The notes beneath the pieces are model-generated. The model was not told where the DNA came from. It saw only the letters and a program-made list of their open reading frames with translations, and did not search any database. The position numbers and the translations under genes are program-made. This document shows positions 38,562 through 48,459 of a DNA stretch of 64,000 nt, in pieces (position 1 is the stretch's first letter; each line of letters opens with the position of its first letter). Origin of the DNA: CAVQCT01 sp964520865 (GTDB lineage Bacteria > Zixibacteria > MSB-5A5 > GN15 > FEB-12); contig CAZFOY010000012.1 in assembly GCA_964520865.1 (NCBI GenBank), forward strand, positions 1 through 64,000. Reading direction: 5' to 3'.

Positions 38562-41087
38562 TTAGTAGCAGGCAACCGGATCAGGACCTTCACCGAACAT
38601 ATATTCCGCCATGTACACGAGGTCGCCGATATCCAACTCCATTGAGCCGTCGACATCCGCCTCGTCGGGACAGGCCAGCGTTCCCTGGTCGTTGAACATG
38701 TAGTCGACCAGAGCGATCAGATCGGAGATATCTATTGTATGCTCGCTGTCATAATTGATATCCCCTCGCATTCCCTGGCAGCATTCGCAAAGATCGCCGA
38801 TCCCGTCGCCATCGGAATCGGCCTGTCCGACGTTGGAAACCGAGGGGCAATTGTCACAAAGGTCGCCGATTCCATCGCTATCAGCATCGGCCTGGTCGTT
38901 GTTTGCAATTGACGGGCAGTTGTCGACATCGCCACAAATGCCGTCGGCATCGATGTCATTCAGCGGGTCGTTCGGGCAGGCGTCGCAGACATCTCCGATA
39001 CCATCGGCGTCTGCATCGGCCTGGTCAGGATTCGCGATTCCCGGGCAGTTGTCGTCGGGACAGGTATTTTCCGGATGTCCCGGATCACCGAACCCGTCGC
39101 CATCCGAATCAAAGCAGACTTCGGCTGCCTGCACGTAGGTGCTTCTCACGTCCGAATAGGCGGACCATTGATCCTGAGCATCCTTGCCTCGCACCCGGTA
39201 GTAGAACAGACCGTCCGGGTGACTGCCAAAAGTGTAGAAGGTATCTACGATAGATGAAGATACCACATTGGTACTACCAAATGACTCCACCGGATAGACG
39301 TTATCGACATAGAAACCGAATTCCACTACGGATACATCGGTGATGTAGGAGAACCTGACATAGATCTGCTGCCCGACGTAAGCACTGAGGTCGAATTTGG
39401 CGTAGACCCAGCCGCTCGAAGTGCCGGTGATACCGTTGCCATGATTCTGGCCGTGCGGATCTGAAGTCGTGGTAATGTTGCCGGGGATCGGTGTAAACGT
39501 AACGCCGTCGGTAGACACTTCGACGTAGGCATAGTCCCAATCGGATTCGATGGCGTAGGTCGTCCAGAACTGAAGGGTATCCCCCGGCTCGACGAGCACG
39601 GGCTCTTTCGTCCTCATATGGTGTGCAAGATTGTCCCCGGAATCGGAATAGAACGAGGGAGCGCCGGGATGTCCGACGAAACTATCGATCTTGAATTGAT
39701 TGTTGTCCCAATTGTCAAAATTCCGGGCGCTGTCAGTCAGCCTCTGGAGATCCTGCATTTCGTCGAGTTCGTACGATACCGCCGGATTGAGGGTGTCGTC
39801 GAGTTGCCAGTTCACCTCGAAGCCGGCCGCATCGACCGTGTCGGCGACAGTGAGAGCAGGTTTCGCCGGCGGACGGATCGTCCAAACATCGGCGGCTGCA
39901 CGCGCCATATACATGCACGCGCCATAGTTCTCGTTCACAAGCGGCGTGATCCGGGACAGGGACGGCCAGAAGCCGTCGCTACTTCCTCCAGCCTCAATTG
40001 TGAAGGCAAGATTCTTGTTCTTGGCTGTCTGTTCTCCGTACCCCCAGTCATCGCTGCTTCCGTTAGTAACATAGAGTCCCCAGCTTGCTTCGGGAGTATA
40101 GCCGTTGTAGGCAGTGAGCGAATCACCCATGATAGTGAAGATATCATCGTCCGGCGTATATATCCGATCGTATCCCCACGGCCAAATAATGAGATTTGAA
40201 TAGGAATGAAAGTAAAGAGTGATTACAAAATTATGCGCGCTAATGAAGTCCCGCATTGCCTGAGATTCCGGCTCCGTGAACGGCCCGGTACCGCGGTATG
40301 TTTCGGAGCTGGTTATAGGCGACGATCCGTCGTCGTCGTAGCCCCATTCGTAACCGTAGTTACGATTGAGATCCACTCCGTAGGTACCGTCACCGTTGTT
40401 CCGCCGGTTCTTTCTCCACATCCCGCCGCCACCGGGATTGGTTACCTGATTGTGGTAGTAGCCGTCGGGATTGACCGGGATCACAAACCAGAGTTGCCGG
40501 TTGTTGACCAGATCGGTGATCTCCGGCGAGCTGCCATAGTTCGTGACCAACGAGTCGACGAAATTGAGCAGGATGAGCGGAGTGATGACCTCACGCGCAT
40601 GTATCGCCGCCGTGTAGAGAACTTCAGGTTCGTTCTCTTCGATCTCAGGGTTGTCGGATATTTTGAACGCCCAGAGATCTCGCCCTTCGATGGTAGTGCC
40701 GATGCTGATTCGGTTGGTCATTATGCTGTGATGCAGCGCGATTACGCTGTCGACGTGAGCGTATATTTCCGCCAGGGTCAGGTATCCACCCATCGTTCGC
40801 TTGGTATCGAGTCTACTCTGATAGAACGCCGTGATGTCCGGATGGATAACTTTGAACCGGAACCCTTTGTCCTGAAGTTCGGTGATCTCTTTCTGCGTAG
40901 CCATGACGTCGAAACAACCGGTCGAATCCCAGACAATATCAAGACCAAGTTGGCGGACAACGTCCCATTGAACCTTACTGTCTACGAAAACTCTGACTTG
41001 TGATTGAACCGGATCGTTTGCCCGGGCGAGATTAGTGCATAAAAATAGGCACAGCACGAGCGCCGTGGTCGTTATAATTGATTTCAT
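38562..41087 (-). CDS. Secreted M14 zinc carboxypeptidase with TSP3 repeats and dockerin-like tail
   Basis: This 841-residue protein has a signal peptide (cleavage near ARA-NDP). The M14 domain covers about residues 95-400: zinc ligands His163 and Glu166 in HARE, His294 in FHSYS and catalytic Glu365 in TIEAGG, with DLNRNYGY in between, as in carboxypeptidase T. A jelly-roll-like region follows (480-610). Then come five thrombospondin type 3 calcium repeats (DxDxDGxGD, near 655-765) and CCQGMRGDIN with two dockerin-like loops at the end. It should digest peptides outside the cell. Confidence 0.93.
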   Translation of the reverse strand: MKSIITTTALVLCLFLCTNLARANDPVQSQVRVFVDSKVQWDVVRQLGLDIVWDSTGCFDVMATQKEITELQDKGFRFKVIHPDITAFYQSRLDTKRTMGGYLTLAEIYAHVDSVIALHHSIMTNRISIGTTIEGRDLWAFKISDNPEIEENEPEVLYTAAIHAREVITPLILLNFVDSLVTNYGSSPEITDLVNNRQLWFVIPVNPDGYYHNQVTNPGGGGMWRKNRRNNGDGTYGVDLNRNYGYEWGYDDDGSSPITSSETYRGTGPFTEPESQAMRDFISAHNFVITLYFHSYSNLIIWPWGYDRIYTPDDDIFTIMGDSLTAYNGYTPEASWGLYVTNGSSDDWGYGEQTAKNKNLAFTIEAGGSSDGFWPSLSRITPLVNENYGACMYMARAAADVWTIRPPAKPALTVADTVDAAGFEVNWQLDDTLNPAVSYELDEMQDLQRLTDSARNFDNWDNNQFKIDSFVGHPGAPSFYSDSGDNLAHHMRTKEPVLVEPGDTLQFWTTYAIESDWDYAYVEVSTDGVTFTPIPGNITTTSDPHGQNHGNGITGTSSGWVYAKFDLSAYVGQQIYVRFSYITDVSVVEFGFYVDNVYPVESFGSTNVVSSSIVDTFYTFGSHPDGLFYYRVRGKDAQDQWSAYSDVRSTYVQAAEVCFDSDGDGFGDPGHPENTCPDDNCPGIANPDQADADADGIGDVCDACPNDPLNDIDADGICGDVDNCPSIANNDQADADSDGIGDLCDNCPSVSNVGQADSDGDGIGDLCECCQGMRGDINYDSEHTIDISDLIALVDYMFNDQGTLACPDEADVDGSMELDIGDLVYMAEYMFGEGPDPVACY

Positions 41088-41175
41088 CCCTGCTCCTTGA
41101 AGTGTGTAACTAACTACAAAGTAACAAAGAACGGAGATTTTGCAAGGCTAAACTGGGTGTCCCCCCGGGTGAATA

Positions 41176-41205
41176 CGGGAGAGTCATCGTTCGATGACTC
41201 TCCCG
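41176..41205. repeat. Perfect 14-bp inverted repeat
   Basis: CGGGAGAGTCATCG and its exact reverse complement flank a TT spacer. It follows the stop of the dockerin gene at 41228, where a terminator is expected, but no T-run follows on either strand. It may protect the 3' end of the transcript or be a Rho-independent site without U-tract. Confidence 0.7.
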
Positions 41206-41227
41206 ATGCTATCTCAGTTCAATTCAA

Positions 41228-41881
41228 TTACGGGCAGCTGACGGGAGGTGGTCCGGCGGGTGTCTTGAACATATAATCCACCATGTAGATTACGTCGGAC
41301 ATGTCGCAGGAGAGGTCACCGTTTACATCGGCCTCTTCAAAGCAGAACGGGGCCGGACCGGAATTGAACGAATAGTCTGTGAGGTAAATGAGATCCGAAA
41401 TATCGACCTGATCCAATACGTCGTAGTCGATATTCCCCCGCTCACCATAGCAACACTGCGTAAGATCAGGATTAACGCAGGTACAGGTAACAACGCAGGA
41501 AGGCGAGCCCTGACCATACTTGACCAGGCATAGGATGTCGCCGATGTTGACGCGACAGTCTCCGTTAACATCAGCGTTCGACAGCGGATTGGGAGCCGGG
41601 CCACCCAGGAACAGGAACGCCTGCAAGAAAGCAAGATCGGAAATGGAGATCGTTCCGTTGCCGTCGAGATCTCCCGGCATCTGCCCGGCGCAGGTGTCGG
41701 CCTTAACCGAAGAGGCGGCGGGATCTCCCGGTTGGATGGCACCAACAGCCGGTGGCATCTGATCAACGGACTGCGTAACGATTGTTCCCCGGTCCGATGT
41801 CGCGGCCGGTTCGGCCTGTGTGATGTTCGCCCCGCAGACTACGGCAAGCCCCAGCATCGTCAAGAATCGGATGCGTTTCAT
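41228..41881 (-). CDS. Exported protein made of two dockerin-like pairs
   Basis: This 217-residue protein has a signal peptide (cleavage near TQA-EPA) and GGAGGT before its ATG. After a 60-residue linker it holds one dockerin-like pair (GDLDGNGTISISDLAFLQAF, NADVNGDCRVNIGDILCLV). A Cys-rich bridge and CCYGERGNID follow, then a second pair (DISDLIYLTDYSF, DMSDVIYMVDYMF). There is no catalytic domain, so it may be an adaptor or structural surface protein. Confidence 0.88.
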   Translation of the reverse strand: MKRIRFLTMLGLAVVCGANITQAEPAATSDRGTIVTQSVDQMPPAVGAIQPGDPAASSVKADTCAGQMPGDLDGNGTISISDLAFLQAFLFLGGPAPNPLSNADVNGDCRVNIGDILCLVKYGQGSPSCVVTCTCVNPDLTQCCYGERGNIDYDVLDQVDISDLIYLTDYSFNSGPAPFCFEEADVNGDLSCDMSDVIYMVDYMFKTPAGPPPVSCP

Positions 41882-42170
41882 GGTACCTCCTTCAATTGGG
41901 CTTCACGTCGCTGAACAAATGAAAACGCTGTAAACAGAATCTGGCGGTTAGGAACACCAATGATGACGAGATTTGAGACGAATGTCCCTGCAATACAAGA
42001 TATCGGACTTTTATATTTACGTCAAGGAAATAGAACGAGACGTGCCCCACAGCGAAGTACTAAGAGTAACGAATCGGGACGTCATCGAACCGGGATCGGC
42101 ACCTTTGGCACGCTGAGTCGACAGGCGTCGTGGTTGGGCTATAGATCGGGGAGTTTCAAAAGAGATGATA

Positions 42171-42242
<72 letters not shown>

Positions 42243-42245
42243 ATA

Positions 42246-42323
<78 letters not shown>

Positions 42324-42384
42324 TTACGAAGTATCCCAAATATATGCGGACAAACCGCCTTGTCAACTTCTTTTGACGGAATAA

Positions 42385-44301
42385 TCATTCCTGGCCGGAT
42401 TGCTGCTGTTGCTGCTGTTGCTGAAGCCGCTGGATCTGGCGGGACATTCGAGTGACCAATGAATCAAGCCTCGGGACATACCAGGGGACAAGTTTTAGCA
42501 AAGCGTTTCGATGAATCGCCGCCTTCTGGTAATTCCGGGTCAGGAAAGCATACGTGTACAGGTCCTTTTGAGCCATGAATATCGTTGAATCTCGGGCCAC
42601 GACCGTGTCCAGCAACGCCTCGGCGTATTTATGCTGCCTCAACATCTCAAGGCTGAACGCTTTCTGATAGAGCAGATAAATGTAGACCGGTTTGGGCGAC
42701 TCACTGATTGCCCGATTGTAGTACTGCACGGCCAAATCGTTGCGACCCGCACCATAGTAGTCCAGTCCGGTCTTGTAGTCCTCGACAAATGAAAGCGGGT
42801 AGGTCGGCTCGAGGTCCCCCTCAATCGGGCAGACCTTCTTGTAAGCCATCTGGACGGAACCGGTATGGTGAACCGTATCGGCTTCGTAATACCAACCGAT
42901 CGTACGGTAGCAGTTGAGGAACTGCGGGTAGAGCAGCAGCGACTTCTCCGCCGGGGCTGACGGCTTAACCCCGGTCGAGAAAATGATATAATCCGGACCC
43001 CGGCTGAGCAAATACCTGGAGTTGTGCTTCTGCTCCTTCCATGTAGAACTCATTCCGGGCACGGGATCTTCGGAATGTCTCGCAATGGTCGAATCGGTCA
43101 GACCGAGCATATCGATCACGTCGTGGCCAAGCAGCCTGTAGCCGAGAACTCCGATTGTGGCGACAGCCACCGAGAAATCGCTGTGATCAGCCCTGAGCAT
43201 ATCCTTCGCGAGAAAATCCATCTTGCGAGTGAACCCTACCTCAAGGCGGTTATATGAAGCAACATAAGAATCGGCCAGCGCGAACGTCAGCGCACACAGA
43301 ACGACTCCGGCTATTATCAAGACGGTCGCCCGAAGCGCCTTCTTCATTCCCTTCGCAATCTTGAAAAGCCCGACACATACGAGAGTCGAAGTCAATCCGA
43401 AAATCGGCAGATAGAACCGATGTACCTTCAGGACATCCCCCCCAATCAGCGTGACATAGAGCATAAACAGAACCACAAAAGCGAAAACGCTCCTGGCCCC
43501 AACGCTGATCTTCTTGAACACCAAAACCGGCAGCAATAACGCGGCGCCGTAAAATCCATAGTCCCGCATGAAACGGCTGGTGTACTCGATTCCATTGGTT
43601 AGTTGCGTCATTCTGAAACCGGTTTTGGCGTAGAACGGGTTCGGAAGAATCGATCCGTAGTAGGCCAGCTTGAAAACGACAAACGGAATTGAGAAGACAA
43701 AAGCGGCGCCGGCGCATCGCAGGGTGAAGTCCGGGATCTTTCTGCGTTCGATCGCCTCGACCACAATCAGAGCGCCGGTGACAACTGCGCCGTCCGGTCT
43801 GAGGAAGACGAGAATTGCCAGCGCAAATATCAACAGGTAATTCCGTTGCAGGTACAGCCAGACTGCAAGCATCGCGAAAAAGGCGAATGCGGCGGTCGCA
43901 AGCCCGGCCGAGGACCAGTAGGAAAGGGATTGATTGCAGGCGACAATATACACCGGTATAAGCGCGAACCATCGGTCCTTCTCATCGAGAATCTCCCGGG
44001 CAATGAAGAAAGTCATGATGATCACCCCGCCGCCGAGTACGAAACCGGTCAACTTTGAGATAAAGATGTAGTTGGCTCCCAACGCGCCCCAGAAAAGCGT
44101 ATAGATTACCCAACCGAAATTGGTAAATCCTTCGACCCGCTCACCGTAGTTGTAGACGAGTCCGTGACCACTGAGATAATTGGCGACATACCGGTACGAG
44201 ATGTAAGCGTCGTCCTGGGTGAAATTGTGGATATGCGCAAGGAGGGCGTAGATAAGCAAGGCCGGTACGAGCGGCAGGAGTATGTAGAGATATTTCTTCA
44301 C
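42385..44301 (-). CDS. Multi-spanning glycosyltransferase-like protein with TPR tail
   Basis: This 638-residue protein has about eleven membrane segments in its first 360 residues. Early in the sequence comes FTQDDAYISYRY followed by GLVYNYGERVEGFTN. That acidic DD loop is typical of lipid-linked sugar transferases of the GT-C class, including mycobacterial arabinofuranosyltransferase-like proteins. The C-terminal 150 residues contain TPR-like helices (GAGRNDLAVQYYNRAI) and end in eight glutamines. It lies 2 bases after glgA, so it belongs to the sugar cluster. Donor and acceptor are unknown. Confidence 0.8.
   Translation of the reverse strand: MKKYLYILLPLVPALLIYALLAHIHNFTQDDAYISYRYVANYLSGHGLVYNYGERVEGFTNFGWVIYTLFWGALGANYIFISKLTGFVLGGGVIIMTFFIAREILDEKDRWFALIPVYIVACNQSLSYWSSAGLATAAFAFFAMLAVWLYLQRNYLLIFALAILVFLRPDGAVVTGALIVVEAIERRKIPDFTLRCAGAAFVFSIPFVVFKLAYYGSILPNPFYAKTGFRMTQLTNGIEYTSRFMRDYGFYGAALLLPVLVFKKISVGARSVFAFVVLFMLYVTLIGGDVLKVHRFYLPIFGLTSTLVCVGLFKIAKGMKKALRATVLIIAGVVLCALTFALADSYVASYNRLEVGFTRKMDFLAKDMLRADHSDFSVAVATIGVLGYRLLGHDVIDMLGLTDSTIARHSEDPVPGMSSTWKEQKHNSRYLLSRGPDYIIFSTGVKPSAPAEKSLLLYPQFLNCYRTIGWYYEADTVHHTGSVQMAYKKVCPIEGDLEPTYPLSFVEDYKTGLDYYGAGRNDLAVQYYNRAISESPKPVYIYLLYQKAFSLEMLRQHKYAEALLDTVVARDSTIFMAQKDLYTYAFLTRNYQKAAIHRNALLKLVPWYVPRLDSLVTRMSRQIQRLQQQQQQQQSGQE
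42400..42423 (-). repeat. CAG/CAA triplet repeat coding for eight Gln
   Basis: Eight consecutive Gln codons (CAG and CAA mixed) stand four codons before the stop of the glycosyltransferase-like gene. The tract is a short microsatellite and could vary in length between strains without breaking the protein. Confidence 0.9.
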
Positions 44302-44303
44302 TA

Positions 44304-45779
44304 TTATCCGGAGTGACGATCCGAACCGACCAATTGTTCAAACAGGCTGATATACTGCCGTGCCGAGCTGTCCCAGGAAAAGTCTTCCTTCATCGCCCGC
44401 TTCATCAGTCCGGTCCAGACTCTCGTTTTCCTATACAATTTGACCGCTCGAGACAGCGCCTCCAGCATTGCATCGGAGGTGTACTCCTTGAAGACGAAAC
44501 CGGTCCCGTCGAGCGAATCTTCGCTAACATCTTTCACCGTGTCGGCCAATCCGCCGACCTCACGCACAACCGGAAGCGTCGCGTACTTCAGCGAATACAT
44601 CTGGTTCAGCCCGCAAGGTTCGTAGTGCGAAGGCATGAGAAAGATATCCGATCCGGCCTCGATCTGGTGGGCCAGTTTGTCATTGAACGTCAGATAGACC
44701 TTGATCTTGTCGGGATATTGCTCTTCGAGTTTCTTGAATAATTCGTGGTACTTCTTCTCCCCCGTACCGAGCACGACCATTTGCAGATCCATCGCAAAAA
44801 TAAGGTCGGCCGCCTCCGCAATCAGGTCGAATCCCTTCTGGTCGGCCAGGCGAGAAATGATTCCGATGAGCGGCGTTCGTTCCCTGACCGGCAGACCGGA
44901 CTCACGAACGAGATCAACTTTGTCAATCCTTTTGCCGGAGAGATTGGCGGCGTAGTAGGTATGGGAAATGTTCTTGTCCCGCGACGGCGACCAGACAGTG
45001 TAGTCTACACCATTAATAATGCCGTGCAGGTCGGCACTTCTTCCCTTCAGTACTCCGTCCAGTCCGGCACCCATCTCTTCGGTCTGAATCTCCCGGGAGT
45101 AGCGGGGTGATACCGTCGTGATCTTGTCGGCGTACGATATCGCCGCCTTCAGGAAGTTCACCTTATCGTAGAATTCGAACGGAGCCGTCGCGAAGAAGAG
45201 CTCCGGAGGAAGACCCAGGTGCGCGAAGTTCTCCTTCGCGAACAACCCCTGATAGGCAAGGTTGTGAATGGTAAGAACGGTTCGCGTCCCCTCGAAAAAG
45301 CGATCCATCGACAACACGGTCTTCAGATAGGCCGGAATGAGCCCTGCCTGCCAATCGTGAACGTGGATGATATCCGGTTTCCAGTCAAGTTGCTTGGTCA
45401 ATTCCAAAACGGCCCGGTTGAAGAAGATGAACCGTTCATCGTTGTCGTCGTAATCAACACCCGTAGCAGGATTGCGATAAAGCTCGGGGCGATCGAAGTA
45501 GTATTGATTCTCGATGAAATAATGTGTAAGCGGTTTTTTTCGGTGAGCGATCGATGATGCGGCTATCGGATGGTCCTGGCCGTTGATCGCGATCGTACCG
45601 GTCAGCTCGACCCTGGTCGGAACCGCCGATTTGAATTCCATCCCCCGGTACCTCGGGATACAAACGGAAACCTCGTGGCCAAGCCTGGCCAGAGCCATAG
45701 GCAGAGAGCCGATCACATCTCCCAGCCCTCCGGTTTTTGCAAATGGTGTCGCCTCAGAGGCGACCGTAAGAATCTTCAT
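44304..45779 (-). CDS. glgA: Glycogen synthase GlgA
   Basis: This 491-residue GT5 enzyme elongates alpha-1,4-glucan from ADP-glucose (or UDP-glucose). The N-terminal KTGGLGDVIGSLP holds the ADP-glucose-binding Lys. HVHDWQAGL and TIHNLAYQG follow. The C-terminal half has GIISRLADQKGFDL and the SHYEPCGLNQMYSL catalytic loop. The length is standard. It lies 6 bases after galT and 2 bases before the membrane glycosyltransferase gene. Together with galT it points to galactose entry into storage polysaccharide. Confidence 0.95.
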   Translation of the reverse strand: MKILTVASEATPFAKTGGLGDVIGSLPMALARLGHEVSVCIPRYRGMEFKSAVPTRVELTGTIAINGQDHPIAASSIAHRKKPLTHYFIENQYYFDRPELYRNPATGVDYDDNDERFIFFNRAVLELTKQLDWKPDIIHVHDWQAGLIPAYLKTVLSMDRFFEGTRTVLTIHNLAYQGLFAKENFAHLGLPPELFFATAPFEFYDKVNFLKAAISYADKITTVSPRYSREIQTEEMGAGLDGVLKGRSADLHGIINGVDYTVWSPSRDKNISHTYYAANLSGKRIDKVDLVRESGLPVRERTPLIGIISRLADQKGFDLIAEAADLIFAMDLQMVVLGTGEKKYHELFKKLEEQYPDKIKVYLTFNDKLAHQIEAGSDIFLMPSHYEPCGLNQMYSLKYATLPVVREVGGLADTVKDVSEDSLDGTGFVFKEYTSDAMLEALSRAVKLYRKTRVWTGLMKRAMKEDFSWDSSARQYISLFEQLVGSDRHSG

Positions 45780-45785
45780 GAGTGA

Positions 45786-46829
45786 CTATTCTGCTCCCGC
45801 GGCCTCGGTATTCACCTGCCGGGTGTACTCGTCGATCTTGATCTTCTTCAGATAGTCGGCCGCTTCTTCGGGCGTCGTTGGGTTGATATAGAAACCGGAG
45901 CCCCATTCGAATCCGGCTACTTTCGTTAGCTTGGGAATGATTTCGATATGCCAGTGATAATACTCGCTGCATTCGCGCGACACCGGCCGCGAGTGAATCA
46001 TGAAATTGAACGGCGGATCGTTCAGTGCCATCTTCAGCCTGAGCAATGCATCGCGGAGACACCTAGCCAGCGAGATGAACTCCGAACTGCTGATTTCAGT
46101 GTAGCTGGACTGATGTGATTTCGGCGCAATCCAGGTCTCAAACGGAAATCGGGCAGCGAATGGCTGGAAGGTAATGAAAGCATCGAAATCGCTGACGATC
46201 CGTTCGTTGTCGGAAAGCTCCTGGCGAATGATATCGCAATAAATGCAGCGTTCCTTGAAGTTGTAGTACACCTTGGATCCGTCGAGCTCTTCCGCAACCC
46301 GCTTTGGAATGATCGGGGTTGCGATCAACTGGCTGTGGGAGTGTTCGAGCGAGGCACCGGCAGCTTCACCATGATTCTTGAACACAAGTATGTACTTCAG
46401 TCTGCTGTCTCGTTCCAGATCTATCATCCGCTCCCGATAAACCCAGAGGATATCCCGAATCTCCTCGTCGGTCATGTCAACCATGTCCTTCGAATGATCG
46501 GGCGTCTCGATAACGACCTCATGAGCGCCGATGCCGCTCATTTTATCGTAGAGTCCTTTCGGTTCGCGGTTGAGACTCCCCTCAACTTTGAGGGCCGGGT
46601 ATTTATTCGGGATGACACGGAGCGACCAGCCGGGTCGATTCGGTTCCGAGCCGGGCTTGCGGTAGGCGATTATTTCAGGAGGGGTGTTGTCTTCGTGACC
46701 GGGGCAGAACGGACACATCCGCGCCGCCACCCGTTTCGAGACCGAGCTGTAGGAGGAGGGGCGTTTACCGCGTTCGGTAGAGATAATAACCCATCGCCCC
46801 AGAATCGGATCTTTTCGCAGTTCCGGCAT
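45786..46829 (-). CDS. galT: Galactose-1-phosphate uridylyltransferase GalT
   Basis: This 347-residue cytoplasmic enzyme of the HIT superfamily exchanges UMP between UDP-glucose and galactose 1-phosphate (Leloir pathway). Zinc ligands are in CPFCPGHE near residue 39. The active-site HxHxQ reads HSHSQL near residue 163, with the second His as the nucleophile. The first half has the RVIPNKYPAL motif. It is followed by glgA after 6 bases. No galK or galE is in the window. Confidence 0.94.
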   Translation of the reverse strand: MPELRKDPILGRWVIISTERGKRPSSYSSVSKRVAARMCPFCPGHEDNTPPEIIAYRKPGSEPNRPGWSLRVIPNKYPALKVEGSLNREPKGLYDKMSGIGAHEVVIETPDHSKDMVDMTDEEIRDILWVYRERMIDLERDSRLKYILVFKNHGEAAGASLEHSHSQLIATPIIPKRVAEELDGSKVYYNFKERCIYCDIIRQELSDNERIVSDFDAFITFQPFAARFPFETWIAPKSHQSSYTEISSSEFISLARCLRDALLRLKMALNDPPFNFMIHSRPVSRECSEYYHWHIEIIPKLTKVAGFEWGSGFYINPTTPEEAADYLKKIKIDEYTRQVNTEAAGAE

Positions 46830-46904
46830 CTTATCTCCTCAATTGGTCTGACAACATATCATCATATTTAGTAAAAGTCAACTCCGTCCCGCCAATAACG
46901 CAGG

Positions 46905-48176
46905 TCATAGCCTGATCACACCGATATCGTTCGCGGTCCCCGCCGCGATCGCTCTCAACAGCTCGATTTCGTTATCGGTCAGCGTATGATGTCGTCGCAT
47001 CGTAACGGTTCGGGCCGTGTCTATCGCCTTCTCAATTTCGTACCTCGTATAACTGCCGGTGGTTCCCCAACTGAACGGAGGAACTTCCTTGTCAACTACC
47101 AGACTGCCGCCGAATATGTTACTGGCAATACCGATGTTAATCCCGGTATTGAGCAATGTCCCGATTCCGAATTTGGTGTGATCGCCGATAAACGAGCCGA
47201 CCTTGTTCGAACCGGTGTCGATCTGCTGGCCGTTCATGCTGACGCGGATCGAAGCATAATTGTTCTTGAGATCCGAGTTGGTTGTCATGGCCCCGAAATT
47301 CACCCATGAACCGACATAACTATGTCCTATGAAGCCATCGTGATATTTGTTAACGTAGGAATGAAACACTGACTGCTCGATCTCTCCCCCCACCCGGCAG
47401 GTATGACCGATCGAAGACGAGCTGACTTTTCCGGCCAGTACGACCGAATTTGGCCCGACAAAGGTCGGTCCGTAAATCGCTGCGTGCGGTTCAACACGGC
47501 AGAGATCACCGATATAGACGGGGCCGTTCGAAGCATCGATCACTGCGCCCGGCAGTACTTCAACGTCGTTACCCAGATAGACGTCGTCCTGATTCACCCA
47601 GAAAGCCCCATCGTGTATCTTCATCCCCTTCGCGACCGGAAACGAAGACTCCATTGCACGAAAGTCCGATGTGATCTCCGATTCAATGTCTGCCATCACT
47701 TCCCAGATGTAGGAGTAGAGCGTCGCCGAAGTTTCGTGTTCCGGCAACTGCTCCCCTTCGACGGTCGCCTGTTTGCTGAAATCTTCGGGAGTGCACACCG
47801 GTGGCATGCCTTTCAAAGAGTCTTCCATAAACAGGACGGCAACAGTCTCCCCCTGCGACACAAATCTCGTCGACAGCCGCGCCTCACTAACCAACTTTGG
47901 CAGATTGCCATATTGACGGATCCTTCCATTCAACAGCAGGACCTGCGGGGTCGTCCGCTTAATAATGTTTACCGGGTAATCCTTGTACTGCTCGGCCACT
48001 ATGCCGGCAAGTTGCGCTCGACAACAAAAGACAAGTCCGGCTTCCGGGAATTGGCGCTTGGCGCGAGCATACAGCGGAACGATACCGGCCCGGAGAGCAT
48101 AAGCTGGACGAACCAGGGTCAATGGATAAAAGTTGGTGTACTTGTCGTCTTCGTAGAAACAAATGGTAATCGGCAT
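46905..48176 (-). CDS. GlmU-like sugar nucleotidyltransferase with left-handed beta-helix
   Basis: This 423-residue protein starts MPITICFYEDDKYTNFYPL, then LVRPAYALRAGI, a form found in GlmU-family proteins of Bacteroidetes and relatives. The usual GGxGTR pyrophosphorylase loop is absent from the N-terminal part. The C-terminal part (residues 200-370) carries hexapeptide repeats of a left-handed beta-helix, as in GlmU acyltransferase domains. It may handle UDP-GlcNAc or another NDP-sugar; activity is not certain. It lies upstream of galT on the same strand and is divergent from the HesB-like gene. Confidence 0.82.
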   Translation of the reverse strand: MPITICFYEDDKYTNFYPLTLVRPAYALRAGIVPLYARAKRQFPEAGLVFCCRAQLAGIVAEQYKDYPVNIIKRTTPQVLLLNGRIRQYGNLPKLVSEARLSTRFVSQGETVAVLFMEDSLKGMPPVCTPEDFSKQATVEGEQLPEHETSATLYSYIWEVMADIESEITSDFRAMESSFPVAKGMKIHDGAFWVNQDDVYLGNDVEVLPGAVIDASNGPVYIGDLCRVEPHAAIYGPTFVGPNSVVLAGKVSSSSIGHTCRVGGEIEQSVFHSYVNKYHDGFIGHSYVGSWVNFGAMTTNSDLKNNYASIRVSMNGQQIDTGSNKVGSFIGDHTKFGIGTLLNTGINIGIASNIFGGSLVVDKEVPPFSWGTTGSYTRYEIEKAIDTARTVTMRRHHTLTDNEIELLRAIAAGTANDIGVIRL

Positions 48177-48459
48177 TTTGAACTTCCGTCTCTGTGGTAT
48201 CGGTTGGCGGCCGTCGTCCTGGTTTCTATCGGTTATCCGGCCGAATTTGCCAAGTGCCTCAAAATCAAATGTTAAATGCCTCTGGGCAAGCGATTTCCGG
48301 TGACAGAATCGGTCGAACCGTGGCTTCGCCGAGCAAGGGGCTCAAGATATTTTGCTCTCCCTGCTCGTTAGGATAAATTTCTTGCTTTTCTCGAAATTTC
48401 CTGCATCATTTTATGGGTAAATTGATCCGATATATACATAGGAAAGGACTGTTTTTCAT

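Noticed and set aside
41176..41205. Rho-independent terminator after the dockerin gene
   Set aside because: The hairpin is perfect but no T-run follows on either strand, so I list it only as an inverted repeat.
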